A stretch of 64,000 bases of DNA from positions 124,001 through 188,000 of the forward strand of contig NZ_BCTC01000001.1 of NCBI RefSeq assembly GCF_001571085.1. The letters run 5' to 3'. Positions 22,178-30,988 of the stretch are shown here, one piece after another (position 1 is the stretch's first letter; each line of letters starts with the position of its first letter). Both the position numbers and the translations under genes were made by a program. The notes beneath the pieces were generated by a model that did no database searches, had not been told where the DNA came from, and worked only from the letters and a program-made list of their open reading frames with translations. The DNA comes from Azohydromonas lata NBRC 102462. GTDB lineage: Bacteria > Pseudomonadota > Gammaproteobacteria > Burkholderiales > Burkholderiaceae_C.

Positions 22178-24217
22178 ATGAACGTCTTGTTGTTGCTTCG
22201 CGATGCCCTCTCCGGCCGGGTGCGGCGCGCGCTGTTGTGGGGGGCGCTGGTGGCGCTGCTGCTGGTGGCGCAGACGCTGCTGGTGTTGCTGACGGTGCGC
22301 CACGAGGCCACGCGGCAGCAGGAGGCGGTGGACCGCGTGGCCGAGGAGGTGTCGGCCGAGCTGCGCCGCACGGTGCTGCGCAGCGTGCAGGCGCTGCAGG
22401 CGCTGCTGTGGAGCGCGGGCGCGCCGGCGCAGTGGCAGTCCGGCGCCACGCAGTTGCTGCGCACGCAGCACGAGGTGCTGCGCGTGGAGCGCCGCGGCGA
22501 GGACATGGCGCTGCTCGGGAGCCTGGCCTCCCCCTTCAGCGCGCCGCTGTTCACGCAGTTGGGCCGCCAGGAGATGAGCGCCGAGCTGGAGCCCGCCTGC
22601 GGCGCCGCGCGCCGGGCCAGCGCGCCGGCCTTTTCGCGCAGCTACTTCGTCCCGCAGCCCGGCGGCTTGGGCGTGGAGGTGGTGGATGCCTGCATCCCCG
22701 TGCAGCGCGAGGGCGTGGCCGACGGCTTCGTGGTCGTGAGCTTCGGCCTGGGCGCGCTGCTGGAGGCGGCGGCGGGCGAGGAGCGGTTGCGGCGGCACGA
22801 GTTCTCCATCGTGGAGGTGGACGGCACGCGGCTGGCGCGCGCGGGCATGGCGCGGGGTGCGGGCGTCTACAACGCACGCCACCTGCTGGAGCTGCCGGGC
22901 AGCGCGCTGCAGTTGCGCGTGGACAGCGCCGAGGGCAGCCCGCGGCTCATCCCGAATCTCGCCACGGCGCTGGTGCTGGGCCTGTCGGTGGCGCTGTTTG
23001 CGCTGCTGCTGCTGCTGGCGCGCGACGTGCGGCGCCGCGCGCACGCCGAGCACGCGCTGGCCGAGGCGCTGGCCTTTCGCAAGGCGATGGAGGATTCGCT
23101 GAGCACCGGCTTGCGCGCGCGCACGCTGGACGGGCGCATCTCCTACGTCAACGCCGCCTTCTGCTCCATGGTGGGCTTCAGCGCCGAGGAGCTGCTGCAG
23201 ACCGCGCCGCCGCCGTACTGGCCGCCCGAATTCGTTGAGGAGTACACCGAGCGCCAGGCCGTGCGCATGCGCGCCGAGCCCGTGGCCAACCCGCACCAGG
23301 AAGGGTTCGAGACGGTGTTCATGCGCCGCGACGGCGAGCGCTTCCCGGTGATGATTTACGAGACGCCGCTGGTGGACGGCGCGGGCCGGCACACGGGCTG
23401 GATGAGCGCGGTGCTGGACATGAGCGCGCAGCGCCGGGTGGAGGAGCTTTCGCGCCAGCAGCAGGAGCGGCTGCAGGCCTCGGCGCGGCTGGCCACCGTG
23501 GGCGAGATGGCCTCGCTGCTCAGCCACGAGCTCAACCAGCCGCTGGCGGCCATCGCCAGCTACGCCACCGGCTCGCTCAACCTGCTGCAGCAGCCCGACG
23601 ACCAGACCTACGACATGCTGCGCCATGCGGTGACGCGCATCGCGGAGCAGGCCGAGCGGGCCGGGCGCGTGATCAAGAGCGTCCACGACTTCGTGCGCCG
23701 GCGCGAGCAGGCGCGCGAGAGCATCCGCGCCGACCAGCTCATGGACGCCGTGCTGCCCCTGGTGCGGCTGCAGGCGCGCAAGAGCGGCACGCGCATCGAG
23801 ATGGAGTACCCGGACCCGATTCCGCGCGTGCTGTGCGACCGGACCATGCTGGAGCAGGTGCTGCTCAACCTCACGCGCAACGGCATACAGGCCATGGAAA
23901 CGGCCACGCCGCTGGCGCAGCGCGTGCTGCGGCTGCGCGTGCACCCGTCGGCCGAGGGGCGCGTGGCGTTTTCGGTGATGGACGCCGGCCCCGGCATCCC
24001 GGCCGAGGTGGCGCAGCGCCTGTTCACGCCCTTCTTCACCACGCGCACCGAGGGCATGGGCCTTGGCTTGAGCCTGTGCCGCACCGTGATCGAGCAGCAC
24101 GGCGGGGCGCTGGAGTTCGAAAGCCACCCGCCGCCGGAAGGACCCGGCGGCACCGAGTTCCGCTTCACGCTGCCGGATGCGGCGCGCGCGCTGCGCGGCG
24201 CGCCCACGAAGGCGTGA
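22178..24217 (+). CDS. PAS-domain sensor histidine kinase, DctS/FixL-like
   Basis: 679 residues from ATG 22178 (110 bases upstream of which maeB starts the other way). Two transmembrane segments (about residues 18-40 and 264-287) bracket a periplasmic sensor domain of about 220 residues. Then come a PAS domain (about 310-430; ISYVNAAFCSMVGFSAEEL), HisKA with the phospho-accepting His in LLSHELNQPLAA (about 449) and HATPase with LLNLTRNGIQAM (about 561), DAGPGIP (about 601) and MGLGLSLCR (about 627). Size and layout resemble DctS of Rhodobacter, which senses C4-dicarboxylates. It is followed after 29 bases by its cognate regulator. Confidence 0.92.
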   Translation: MNVLLLLRDALSGRVRRALLWGALVALLLVAQTLLVLLTVRHEATRQQEAVDRVAEEVSAELRRTVLRSVQALQALLWSAGAPAQWQSGATQLLRTQHEVLRVERRGEDMALLGSLASPFSAPLFTQLGRQEMSAELEPACGAARRASAPAFSRSYFVPQPGGLGVEVVDACIPVQREGVADGFVVVSFGLGALLEAAAGEERLRRHEFSIVEVDGTRLARAGMARGAGVYNARHLLELPGSALQLRVDSAEGSPRLIPNLATALVLGLSVALFALLLLLARDVRRRAHAEHALAEALAFRKAMEDSLSTGLRARTLDGRISYVNAAFCSMVGFSAEELLQTAPPPYWPPEFVEEYTERQAVRMRAEPVANPHQEGFETVFMRRDGERFPVMIYETPLVDGAGRHTGWMSAVLDMSAQRRVEELSRQQQERLQASARLATVGEMASLLSHELNQPLAAIASYATGSLNLLQQPDDQTYDMLRHAVTRIAEQAERAGRVIKSVHDFVRRREQARESIRADQLMDAVLPLVRLQARKSGTRIEMEYPDPIPRVLCDRTMLEQVLLNLTRNGIQAMETATPLAQRVLRLRVHPSAEGRVAFSVMDAGPGIPAEVAQRLFTPFFTTRTEGMGLGLSLCRTVIEQHGGALEFESHPPPEGPGGTEFRFTLPDAARALRGAPTKA

Positions 24218-24246
24218 TCGTCCATCCCATCGCCGATACTTCCGAA

Positions 24247-24903
24247 ATGTTGCCTCCCCTCGGTCTCCCCATGGTGTACCTCGTCGATGACGAGGATGTG
24301 GTGCGCGACGCGCTGGCCTGGCTGCTGCGCTCGCGGCGGCTGCTTTCCGAAGGCTTCAACAGCGCCGAGTCCTTCGAGGCGATGCTGGACGGGCTGCCAC
24401 CCGCCTCGCGCGCGAGCTGGCCGGACGCGCCCTCCTGCCTGCTGCTGGACGTGCGCATGCCCGGCGCCAGCGGCCTGACACTCTTCGAGCGCCTGGTGGA
24501 GCGCGGCATCACGTCGGCGCTGCCCGTGATCTTCCTCACCGGCCACGGCGACGTGCCCACGGCGGTGGCGGCGGTCAAGCGCGGCGCCTTCGACTTCGTG
24601 GAGAAGCCCTTTTCCGACAACGCGCTGGTGGACCGCGTGGAGCAGGCGCTGGCCCTGTCGGCCGAGGCCATCAACCGCCGCCGCGAGGCGCAGGTGAAGT
24701 CGCATGCGCTGGCCGAGCTGACCGAGCGCGAGCGCGACGTGATGCAGCTCGTCATCGAGGGCAAGCCCAACAAGCTCATCGCCAACGCGCTGGGCATCAG
24801 CGTGCGCACGGTGGAAGTCCATCGGGCCCGCCTCTTCGAGAAGATGAACGTGAAATCCGCCGTCGAGCTGGCCAACCTGCTGCGCGAGCAGGGCCAGGGC
24901 TGA
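24247..24903 (+). CDS. FixJ/DctR-family response regulator (NarL/LuxR-type HTH)
   Basis: 218 residues from ATG 24247; ATG 24271 is a possible start just before the receiver (MVYLVDDED). Receiver domain: acidic pocket DDED, phospho-acceptor in LLLDVRMPGASG (about Asp68), signalling Thr in FLTGHGDVPTAV and Lys in VEKPFSDN (about 119). The C-terminal LuxR-type HTH (about 157-214; LTERERDVMQLVIEGKPNKL) binds DNA. FixJ/DctR-type regulators activate transcription when phosphorylated by the neighbouring PAS kinase. Targets are not visible; the malic enzyme gene alongside and the TRAP operon at 9.4 kb are candidates. Confidence 0.93.
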   Translation: MLPPLGLPMVYLVDDEDVVRDALAWLLRSRRLLSEGFNSAESFEAMLDGLPPASRASWPDAPSCLLLDVRMPGASGLTLFERLVERGITSALPVIFLTGHGDVPTAVAAVKRGAFDFVEKPFSDNALVDRVEQALALSAEAINRRREAQVKSHALAELTERERDVMQLVIEGKPNKLIANALGISVRTVEVHRARLFEKMNVKSAVELANLLREQGQG

Positions 24904-24966
24904 AGCCGCCGCTCTGGCCGCGCCTTTTGCCTTTCTTTTTTTCTCCGCTTCAACCGCTCCTGACCC

Positions 24967-25941
24967 ATGGCCCTCGGCGAGTTCGACCTGATCGCGAAGT
25001 TCTTCAAGCGCCCGGTGCGGCGCGCGGCGCTGGGGGTGGGCGACGACTGCGCGCTGCTCCAGGTCACGCCGGGCATGCAGCTGGCCGTTTCCAGCGACAT
25101 GCTGGTGGAGGGGCGGCACTTCCTCTCCACCGTCGATCCGGCGCGGCTGGGCCACAAGTCGCTGGCCGTGAACCTGAGCGACCTGGGCGCCTGCGGCGCG
25201 CGGCCCCTGGCCTTCACCCTGGCGCTGTCGCTGCCCAAGGCGGACCCGGCCTTTCTCGAAGGTTTTGCGCGCGGGCTGCTCGCGCTGGCGGACGAGCACG
25301 GCATTGAGCTGGTCGGCGGCGACACCACGGCCGGGCCGCTGAACATCTGCATCACCGTCTTCGGCGAGGTGCCCGCGGGGCAGGCGCTGCTGCGCAGCGG
25401 CGCGCGCGCGGGCGACGACTTGTGGGTCAGCCACCCGGTGGGCGGCGGCATCGGCGACGCGCGGCTGGCCCTGGAGGTGTTCCGCGGCCAGGTGTCGCTG
25501 GAAGGCCGCGACTTCGACGCCGCCCGCCGCGCCATGGAGCTGCCCACGCCGCGCGTGGCGCTGGGCCAGGCGCTGCGCGGCCTGGCGCACAGCGCCATAG
25601 ACCTCAGCGACGGCCTCTTGGGCGACCTGGGCCACGTGCTGCGCGCCTCCGGCGTGGGCGTGCGCATCGACGCCGACGCCCTGCCCCGCAGCCCCGTGCT
25701 GGCGTCGCAGCCGCGTGCGCTGCAACTGGAATGCGGCTTGTCCGGCGGCGACGACTACGAGCTGCTGTTCACCGCCCCGCCCGCGCGGCGCGGCGAGGTT
25801 CTGGCCGCTGCGCAGGCCCTGGGCGTGGGCGTGGCGCGCATTGGCGAATTGCAGGGCGAACCCGGCGTGCGGCTGGTGGATGGCGAGGGCCGGCCTTTGC
25901 AGGGCGACTTCCCGTCCTTCGACCATTTCCTGTCGGCCTGA
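24967..25941 (+). CDS. thiL: Thiamine-monophosphate kinase
   Basis: 324 residues, normal length. PurM/ThiL fold with the N-terminal GVGDDCALL, SSDMLVEGRHF, metal-binding NLSDLGACGARP, GGDTTAGPL and the C-terminal SGGDDYELLF motif. It phosphorylates thiamine monophosphate to the active cofactor thiamine diphosphate using ATP. It opens a probable operon with pgpA, pncC and the reductase, with gaps of 16 and 28 bases and then a 4-base overlap. Confidence 0.96.
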   Translation: MALGEFDLIAKFFKRPVRRAALGVGDDCALLQVTPGMQLAVSSDMLVEGRHFLSTVDPARLGHKSLAVNLSDLGACGARPLAFTLALSLPKADPAFLEGFARGLLALADEHGIELVGGDTTAGPLNICITVFGEVPAGQALLRSGARAGDDLWVSHPVGGGIGDARLALEVFRGQVSLEGRDFDAARRAMELPTPRVALGQALRGLAHSAIDLSDGLLGDLGHVLRASGVGVRIDADALPRSPVLASQPRALQLECGLSGGDDYELLFTAPPARRGEVLAAAQALGVGVARIGELQGEPGVRLVDGEGRPLQGDFPSFDHFLSA

Positions 25942-25957
25942 GCCGAGGGCGCGCGCG

Positions 25958-26488
25958 ATGAGCACCTCCGCCCCGCGCCGGGCCACGTTCCGCTTCATGG
26001 TGGGCCACCCGGCGCACTGGATCGCGCTGGGTTTCGGCAGCGGGCTCTCGCCCAAGGCGCCGGGCACGGTGGGCACGCTGTGGGCGTGGCTGAGTTTCCT
26101 GGTGCTGGACCAATGGCTGACCAGCGCGCAGTGGGGCTGGTTGCTGCTGGGCGGTTTCTTCGTGGGCTGGTGGGCCTGCACGCTGACGGCGCGGCACCTG
26201 CGCACGGGCGACCCGGGCGCCATCGTGTGGGACGAGGTCATCGCCTTTTGGGCCGTGCTGTGGCTGGCCCTGCCCATGGGCCTCACCGGGCAGCTCGTCG
26301 CCTTCGCGCTGTTCCGCTTCTTCGACGCGGCCAAGCCTGGGCCGGTGGGCTGGGCCGACGGGCTGTTCAAGAGCCACGACCAGCGGCCGCCGGGCTGGGC
26401 CCAGGGCTTCGGCATCCTGATCGACGACGTGGTGGCCGCCTTCTGCACGGTGCTGGTGATCGCGCTGTGGCGGCGGTTCACGATGTGA
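25958..26488 (+). CDS. pgpA: Phosphatidylglycerophosphatase A
   Basis: 176 residues from ATG 25958. A membrane protein with about four hydrophobic helices and the PgpA signatures GSGLSPKAPGTVGTLWAW, VWDEVIAFW and FRFFDAAKPGPVGWAD. It dephosphorylates phosphatidylglycerophosphate to phosphatidylglycerol at the inner membrane. The thiL-pgpA-cinA order is conserved in many proteobacteria. Confidence 0.95.
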   Translation: MSTSAPRRATFRFMVGHPAHWIALGFGSGLSPKAPGTVGTLWAWLSFLVLDQWLTSAQWGWLLLGGFFVGWWACTLTARHLRTGDPGAIVWDEVIAFWAVLWLALPMGLTGQLVAFALFRFFDAAKPGPVGWADGLFKSHDQRPPGWAQGFGILIDDVVAAFCTVLVIALWRRFTM

Positions 26489-26516
26489 GCCGCCCGGCTG
26501 GCAGGAGAGCTTTCAC

Positions 26517-27020
26517 ATGAACTTCCCCGACGATCTGAACCCTCTCGTTGACGCCCTCGCCGCCGCCTTGCGCAGGCGCGGCTGGCGCATCGCCACGGCC
26601 GAGAGCTGCACCGGCGGCCTGATCGCCGCCGCCTGCACGGCCGTGGCCGGATCGAGCGACTGGTTCGAGCGCGGCTTCGTCACCTACAGCAACGAGGCCA
26701 AGACGGAATCCCTGGGCGTGCCCGCCGCGCTGATCGCCGCCCACGGCGCCGTGAGCGAGGCCGTGGCGCGCGCGATGGCCGCCGGCGCCCTGGCGCACGC
26801 CCATGCCGACCTGGCGCTGTCCGTCACCGGCATCGCCGGCCCCGGCGGCGCGGTGCCGGGCAAGCCGGTGGGCACGGTCTGGTTCGGTTGGGCCGGCCGC
26901 AGCGGCGCCGCTGGGGCCGAGCTGCTGCAACTCGGCGGCGACCGGGCCGCGGTGCGCCAAGCGACCGTCCGCCACGTGCTGGCCTGGGCGGCGGCACACG
27001 CCGCCAAGGCGTCCTCATGA
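26517..27020 (+). CDS. pncC: Nicotinamide-nucleotide amidohydrolase (CinA C-terminal family)
   Basis: 167 residues, the stand-alone CinA C-terminal domain size. Signatures TAESCTGGLIAA (about residues 27-38), FVTYSNEAK and TGIAGPGG. It deamidates NMN to nicotinate mononucleotide, recycling the NAD breakdown product. The N-terminal MoCF-like domain of full CinA is absent. GCAGGAG precedes the ATG. Overlaps the next gene by ATGA. Confidence 0.94.
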   Translation: MNFPDDLNPLVDALAAALRRRGWRIATAESCTGGLIAAACTAVAGSSDWFERGFVTYSNEAKTESLGVPAALIAAHGAVSEAVARAMAAGALAHAHADLALSVTGIAGPGGAVPGKPVGTVWFGWAGRSGAAGAELLQLGGDRAAVRQATVRHVLAWAAAHAAKASS

Positions 27021-27943
27021 GACTCGCCCTGGTCGGCCAGCTCGGTGCCGCCGAGCGCCAGTCCTGGCTCACGGCGCTGCAGGCGGCGCTGCCGCAAGCC
27101 CAGTGGGTGGACGCCGTGCCCGGCGCCGAGGTGGACGTCGCGCTGGTCGCCAACCCGCCCCCGGGCAGCCTGCGCGGCTTGACGGGCTTGAAACTCATCC
27201 AGTCGCTGTGGGCCGGCGTGGACCGCCTGCTGGCCGACGACACCCTGCCCCCCGGCGTGCCCATCGTCCGCATGGTGGACCCTGCCATGAGCACGGCGAT
27301 GGCCGAAACGGCGCTGTGGGCCGTGCTGTCGCTGCACCGCGGCTTCTTCGACTACGCGCGGCAGCGGCGCGAGGGCGTCTGGAAACACCTGCCCCAGCGC
27401 CGCGCCGACGAGGTTGGCGTGACCGTGCTGGGCTTAGGCGAGATGGGTCTGGCCGCCGCGCGCCGCCTCGTGGCCCAGGGCTACCGCGTGGCGGGCTGGA
27501 GCGCGCGGCCGCGCAGCGAGCCCGGCATCGAGTGCGTCAGTGGCGACGCCGAGCTGCCCGCACTGCTTGCGCGCAGCCAGATCGTCGTGAACCTGCTGCC
27601 ACTGACGCCGGCCACGCGCGGGTTGTTCGACGCCGCGCGGCTGTCGCTGCTGCCGCAAGGCGCCAGCCTGGTGAACCTGGCGCGCGGCGGGCATGTGGTG
27701 GAAGCCGATCTGCTGGCCGCGCTGGACGCCGGGCGGCTGCGGCATGCGGTGCTGGACGTGTTCCAGGCCGAGCCGCTGGCGGCCGATCACCCCTTTTGGA
27801 CGCATCCGCGTGTGACGGTGCTGCCGCACGCCGCGGCGCTGACGGACGCGCGCAGCGCGGCGGAAGTGGCAGCCCAGAACGTGCGCGCCGTCCTGGCCGG
27901 CGAATTGCCGTTGCACCGCGTGGAGTCCGGCCGGGGCTACTGA
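27017..27943 (+). CDS. D-2-hydroxyacid dehydrogenase, GhrA-like (glyoxylate/hydroxypyruvate reductase)
   Basis: 308 residues starting in an ATGA overlap with pncC. The Rossmann motif VLGLGEMGLAAARRL (about residues 138-152) lies within a 2-hydroxyacid dehydrogenase. The substrate-binding Arg is in VNLARGGHVVE (about 220), Glu in DVFQAEPL and catalytic His in LPHAAALTD (about 273). Divergent GhrA-type enzymes reduce glyoxylate and hydroxypyruvate with NADPH. The exact substrate is inferred from the family. Confidence 0.9.
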   Translation: MRLALVGQLGAAERQSWLTALQAALPQAQWVDAVPGAEVDVALVANPPPGSLRGLTGLKLIQSLWAGVDRLLADDTLPPGVPIVRMVDPAMSTAMAETALWAVLSLHRGFFDYARQRREGVWKHLPQRRADEVGVTVLGLGEMGLAAARRLVAQGYRVAGWSARPRSEPGIECVSGDAELPALLARSQIVVNLLPLTPATRGLFDAARLSLLPQGASLVNLARGGHVVEADLLAALDAGRLRHAVLDVFQAEPLAADHPFWTHPRVTVLPHAAALTDARSAAEVAAQNVRAVLAGELPLHRVESGRGY

Positions 27944-28015
27944 TCCCCGCCGTCAACGGGTTTCAAAAGCCGGGCACCGCCCGGCCCGCAAGGCCATTTC
28001 TCCAAGGAGTGATGG

Positions 28016-28984
28016 ATGCTTGAAACCCTGTCTCCCAATACCCAGGCGATTCTCCTGTTGACGGCGCCGCTCATGGGCGGACGTGGCGCCGCGCCGTCAG
28101 AGCTTCTGAAACTCGCGGAATACAACGCGCTGGCGCGCCATCTGCGGGACATCAAGCGGCAGCCCGCGGATTTCCTGGGAGAGGAGGCGGAAGATTTATT
28201 GCAGCTCTGCCAGTCTGTGGTCGATGCCGTGCGCCTGCGCTGGCTGCTGGGTCGTGTTGCCGTGCTGGAGCAAACCGTGAAACGTTGGCAATCCCACGAC
28301 ATTTGGGTCGTGAGCCGCGCGGATGCCGATTACCCCCGTCGATTCAAATCCCATCTGCGCGAGGAATCACCGCCGATCATTTACGGCTGCGGCGACAACA
28401 CACTGCTGGATTCCGGCGGGCTGGCCGTGGTCGGCTCGCGGCATATGGACGATGCCTTGGTGGATGACGCCATGGCGGTGAGCCGCCTGGCGGCCCAGGC
28501 CGGCAAAACCCTGGTATCCGGCGGCGCCCAGGGCATTGACCAGATCGCCATGCACGGCGCATTCAGCGCCGGCGGGCAGGTTTCCGCCGTGCTGGCGGAT
28601 AGTTTGGAAAAGACGGCAAAGGGCCGGGACTATCGCAGGCGCCTGGGCGACGGTCGTTTGGTTTTGATTTCGCCCTACGACCCCAATGCCACGTTCAACG
28701 CCAGCCTGGCGACGCGCCGGAACAAATTGATTTATGCGCTGGCGGATGCGGCCTTGGTGCTGAATGCCAGTTTCAGGAAGGGCAGCACTTGGGCAGGAGC
28801 GGTGGAGCAGTTGGACAAGCTCAATCTTGTGCCGGTGTACGTGAGGGCGACGGGCGAGGCCTCTGCCAGTGTTGACGCCTTGTGTACCAAGGGAGCAATG
28901 GTCTGGCCCAATCCTCGAATCGTCACTGAATTTGAAACGGCACTTGATGTGAATTTGCCAGCCCAGCGCGGTTTGGCTATTTAA
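28016..28984 (+). CDS. DprA/Smf-like SLOG-domain protein, divergent
   Basis: 322 residues with AAGGAG before ATG 28016. An N-terminal helical region (about 1-85) is followed by a DprA-type Rossmann (SLOG) domain: [49 protein letters not shown] and a late [24 protein letters not shown]. True DprA loads RecA on incoming single-stranded DNA in natural transformation and usually has a C-terminal winged-helix domain; here the protein ends soon after the Rossmann fold, and the middle part ([14 protein letters not shown]) differs from transformation DprA. The gene is visibly less GC-rich than its neighbours and ends by overlapping a convergent gene by 8 bases. A role in DNA processing or in a defence-type SLOG system is possible; function not assigned. 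Confidence 0.8.
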   Translation: MLETLSPNTQAILLLTAPLMGGRGAAPSELLKLAEYNALARHLRDIKRQPADFLGEEAEDLLQLCQSVVDAVRLRWLLGRVAVLEQTVKRWQSHDIWVVSRADADYPRRFKSHLREESPPIIYGCGDNTLLDSGGLAVVGSRHMDDALVDDAMAVSRLAAQAGKTLVSGGAQGIDQIAMHGAFSAGGQVSAVLADSLEKTAKGRDYRRRLGDGRLVLISPYDPNATFNASLATRRNKLIYALADAALVLNASFRKGSTWAGAVEQLDKLNLVPVYVRATGEASASVDALCTKGAMVWPNPRIVTEFETALDVNLPAQRGLAI

Positions 28985-29435
28985 CTTCCGATGGGATTTG
29001 AAGTGTGCCGTGCCCGGCCGCGACCTTGGGATGGCCGTCTATGCGGCACGTGAAGTGGTATTCGTATTCGACGTTGGCTTGCTTCAATGGGAATTTGAAG
29101 CGATATAAAAGCTGATTGTCGGCATTGCCTTTGACTTCTTCTGGCTCTCCTATTGGAGCAACGGTAGTCCATGCATCGGTTCCTTTGGGACGGAACTGCA
29201 ATTGCATGTCGGTGAATCGGTTGAAGGCGGGAGCGTCCAAATCCAGGACAGCCACACGCAATGCCAAATCGACGGTGCCGTCATGTGAAACAACAGGCGG
29301 CGTGTCTTGGAAAGCAGACGCATCGCCCGCCTTGAAAATAAAAAGCGTGCTCAGCAAATAGGCCAAGGGAACCAGCATCGACGCGGCAATGATGGCGCCG
29401 ATCACATATTTCTTGGAGGCGGAAGCTTTTGACAT
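28977..29435 (-). CDS. Single-pass membrane-anchored protein of unknown function
   Basis: 152 residues from ATG at 29435. A short basic N-terminus (SKASASKKY) is followed by one transmembrane helix (about residues 11-33, [18 protein letters not shown]). The roughly 115-residue outer domain is probably beta-rich, with a [19 protein letters not shown] start and [20 protein letters not shown] near the end. I recognise no family. Base composition is lower in GC than flanking genes, matching the DprA-like gene with which it converges and overlaps by 8 bases. The two may form one transferred unit inserted between the ghrA-like gene and holA. It starts 8 bases after the holA stop on the same strand. 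Confidence 0.6.
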   Translation of the reverse strand: MSKASASKKYVIGAIIAASMLVPLAYLLSTLFIFKAGDASAFQDTPPVVSHDGTVDLALRVAVLDLDAPAFNRFTDMQLQFRPKGTDAWTTVAPIGEPEEVKGNADNQLLYRFKFPLKQANVEYEYHFTCRIDGHPKVAAGHGTLQIPSEVK

Positions 29436-29443
29436 ATTAATTT

Positions 29444-30484
29444 TCAGCGCAGCCCCTGCATCACCATCAAGGCCAGTTTCTGCAACCCATCCCAGGGTTC
29501 CGAAGGCCATTCCGGGTGCTTCAAGCCCTTCACCAGCCCGTCGCAAATCCGCGCCGCCGTCAGCCATTCCGTCAATTGCGCGTCGGTGACGCGCGGCAAG
29601 GCGCGTTCGAACAGCCGCTCCCGCGCCCCCCAGGCCCGCGCCTCGCGCAGCGCCATGGGCAGCGGTTTGCCCTGGTTGAGCGCATCCCGCCCGCGTTTCA
29701 AGGCGCGGATGTCCTCGGCCAGCGTCCAGTGCACCAGCACGGCCGCCTCGCCTTCCGCTCTCAAGCCCTGCAGCATGCGCAGCGTGCGCGCCGGGTTGGC
29801 GGACAGCACCGCCTCGCTGAGCTTGAAGACGTCGTAGCGCGCCACGTTGAGCACGGCCTGCTCGACCTGCTCGAAACCCAGTTCGCCCGCCGGGTACAGC
29901 AGCGCGAGCTTTTCGACCTCCTGGTGCGCGGCCAGCAGGTTGCCTTCCACGCGGTCGGCGAAGAAGGCCAGCGTGCGTTCGCCCTCCTCGCCCGGCACTA
30001 CGCGCTGGCCGTGCGCCCCCAAGCGGCGGGCGATCCACGCCGGCAGCTCGCGGCGCTCCACGGGATCGATGCGCAGGCTCACGCCCGCGCCGTCCAGCGC
30101 CAGGAACCAGGCCGACTGCTGCTGCTGGCGGTCCAGCCGCGGCAGGTGCACCAGCGTCAGCACGTCCGGGTTGATCAGCTCGCAGTAGCGCTGCAGCGCG
30201 ACGGAGCCGTCCTTGCCGGGCTTGCCCGACGGGATGCGGATCTCTATGAGCTGCCGGCTGGCGAAGAGGCTCATCTCCTGGGCGGCGCCCAGGAGGCTGC
30301 TCCAGTCGAAGTGGTTGCCGCTGACGGTGAACACCTGGCGCTCGGTGAAGCCGGCCGCGCGCGCGGCGGCGCGAATGGCGTCGGCCGCTTCCTGCATCTG
30401 CAGCGGCTCGTCGCCGTACAGCGCGTACACGGGCCTGAGGCCTTGGGCCAAGTGGGCGGCCAGGGCCTGCGCGCGCAACTGCAC
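29444..30484 (-). CDS. holA: DNA polymerase III delta subunit
   Basis: 346 residues from GTG at 30484, 1 base past the lptE stop. HolA landmarks are YALYGDEPLQMQEAADAIR at the N-terminus, the SLFASRQLIEIRIPSGKPG strand region, RVEGNLLAAHQEVEKLALL (about 178-196) and DVFKLSEAVLSANPAR. The delta subunit opens the beta sliding clamp within the clamp loader. It is co-transcribed with leuS-lptE in the conserved order leuS-lptE-holA. Confidence 0.95.
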   Translation of the reverse strand: MQLRAQALAAHLAQGLRPVYALYGDEPLQMQEAADAIRAAARAAGFTERQVFTVSGNHFDWSSLLGAAQEMSLFASRQLIEIRIPSGKPGKDGSVALQRYCELINPDVLTLVHLPRLDRQQQQSAWFLALDGAGVSLRIDPVERRELPAWIARRLGAHGQRVVPGEEGERTLAFFADRVEGNLLAAHQEVEKLALLYPAGELGFEQVEQAVLNVARYDVFKLSEAVLSANPARTLRMLQGLRAEGEAAVLVHWTLAEDIRALKRGRDALNQGKPLPMALREARAWGARERLFERALPRVTDAQLTEWLTAARICDGLVKGLKHPEWPSEPWDGLQKLALMVMQGLR

Positions 30485-30485
30485 T

Positions 30486-30983
30486 TCAGATCTCCCGCAC
30501 CGTTTCCAGCCGGCGCAGCACCTGTATGGCGATGTCGGTCTCCATGTCGCGGTAGAGCTCGGTCTGCTCCAGCTCCTTGGCCAGGGCCAGGGTTTCGTTG
30601 TAGCTCTGGTCCCGGGCCTGCAGCAGCTCTGACGGATCCACGAGCGGCTTGCCGGCGCGCGTGCTCACGCGGTAGCGAAACCGCACCCGCACCGCCATGT
30701 CGCGCACCTGGCCGAAGGACGTGGTGCCGGAGACGACGCGCTCGCGCCGCTCCAGCAGCGACTCCAGCACCACCTGCGCCTGCTGCGGCGCATCCACCAG
30801 CGTCACCGTCTCCGGCATGAGGCGCCGCAATGCCTGCTCCATGGGAGAGCCCGCCGCGAAGCCCACCAGCGCCAGGCGCTCGAAGCTCAGCGGCGGCGGG
30901 CGCCGCAGCGCAAAGCCGCAGCCACCCAACAGCGAGGCGGCAGGCAGGGTGGCCGTGGCGGCCAGCAGCGTGCGGCGGCGCAT
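30486..30983 (-). CDS. lptE: LPS-assembly lipoprotein LptE
   Basis: 165 residues from ATG 30983, a few bases after the leuS stop. Signal peptide MRRRTLLAATATLPAASL is followed by the lipobox LLGGC, giving a lipidated Cys at residue 22 or so, and the typical CGFALR start of the mature LptE. It plugs the LptD barrel at the outer membrane. Both lptE and lptD are in this window but in separate operons. Confidence 0.93.
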   Translation of the reverse strand: MRRRTLLAATATLPAASLLGGCGFALRRPPPLSFERLALVGFAAGSPMEQALRRLMPETVTLVDAPQQAQVVLESLLERRERVVSGTTSFGQVRDMAVRVRFRYRVSTRAGKPLVDPSELLQARDQSYNETLALAKELEQTELYRDMETDIAIQVLRRLETVREI

Positions 30984-30988
30984 CACGC

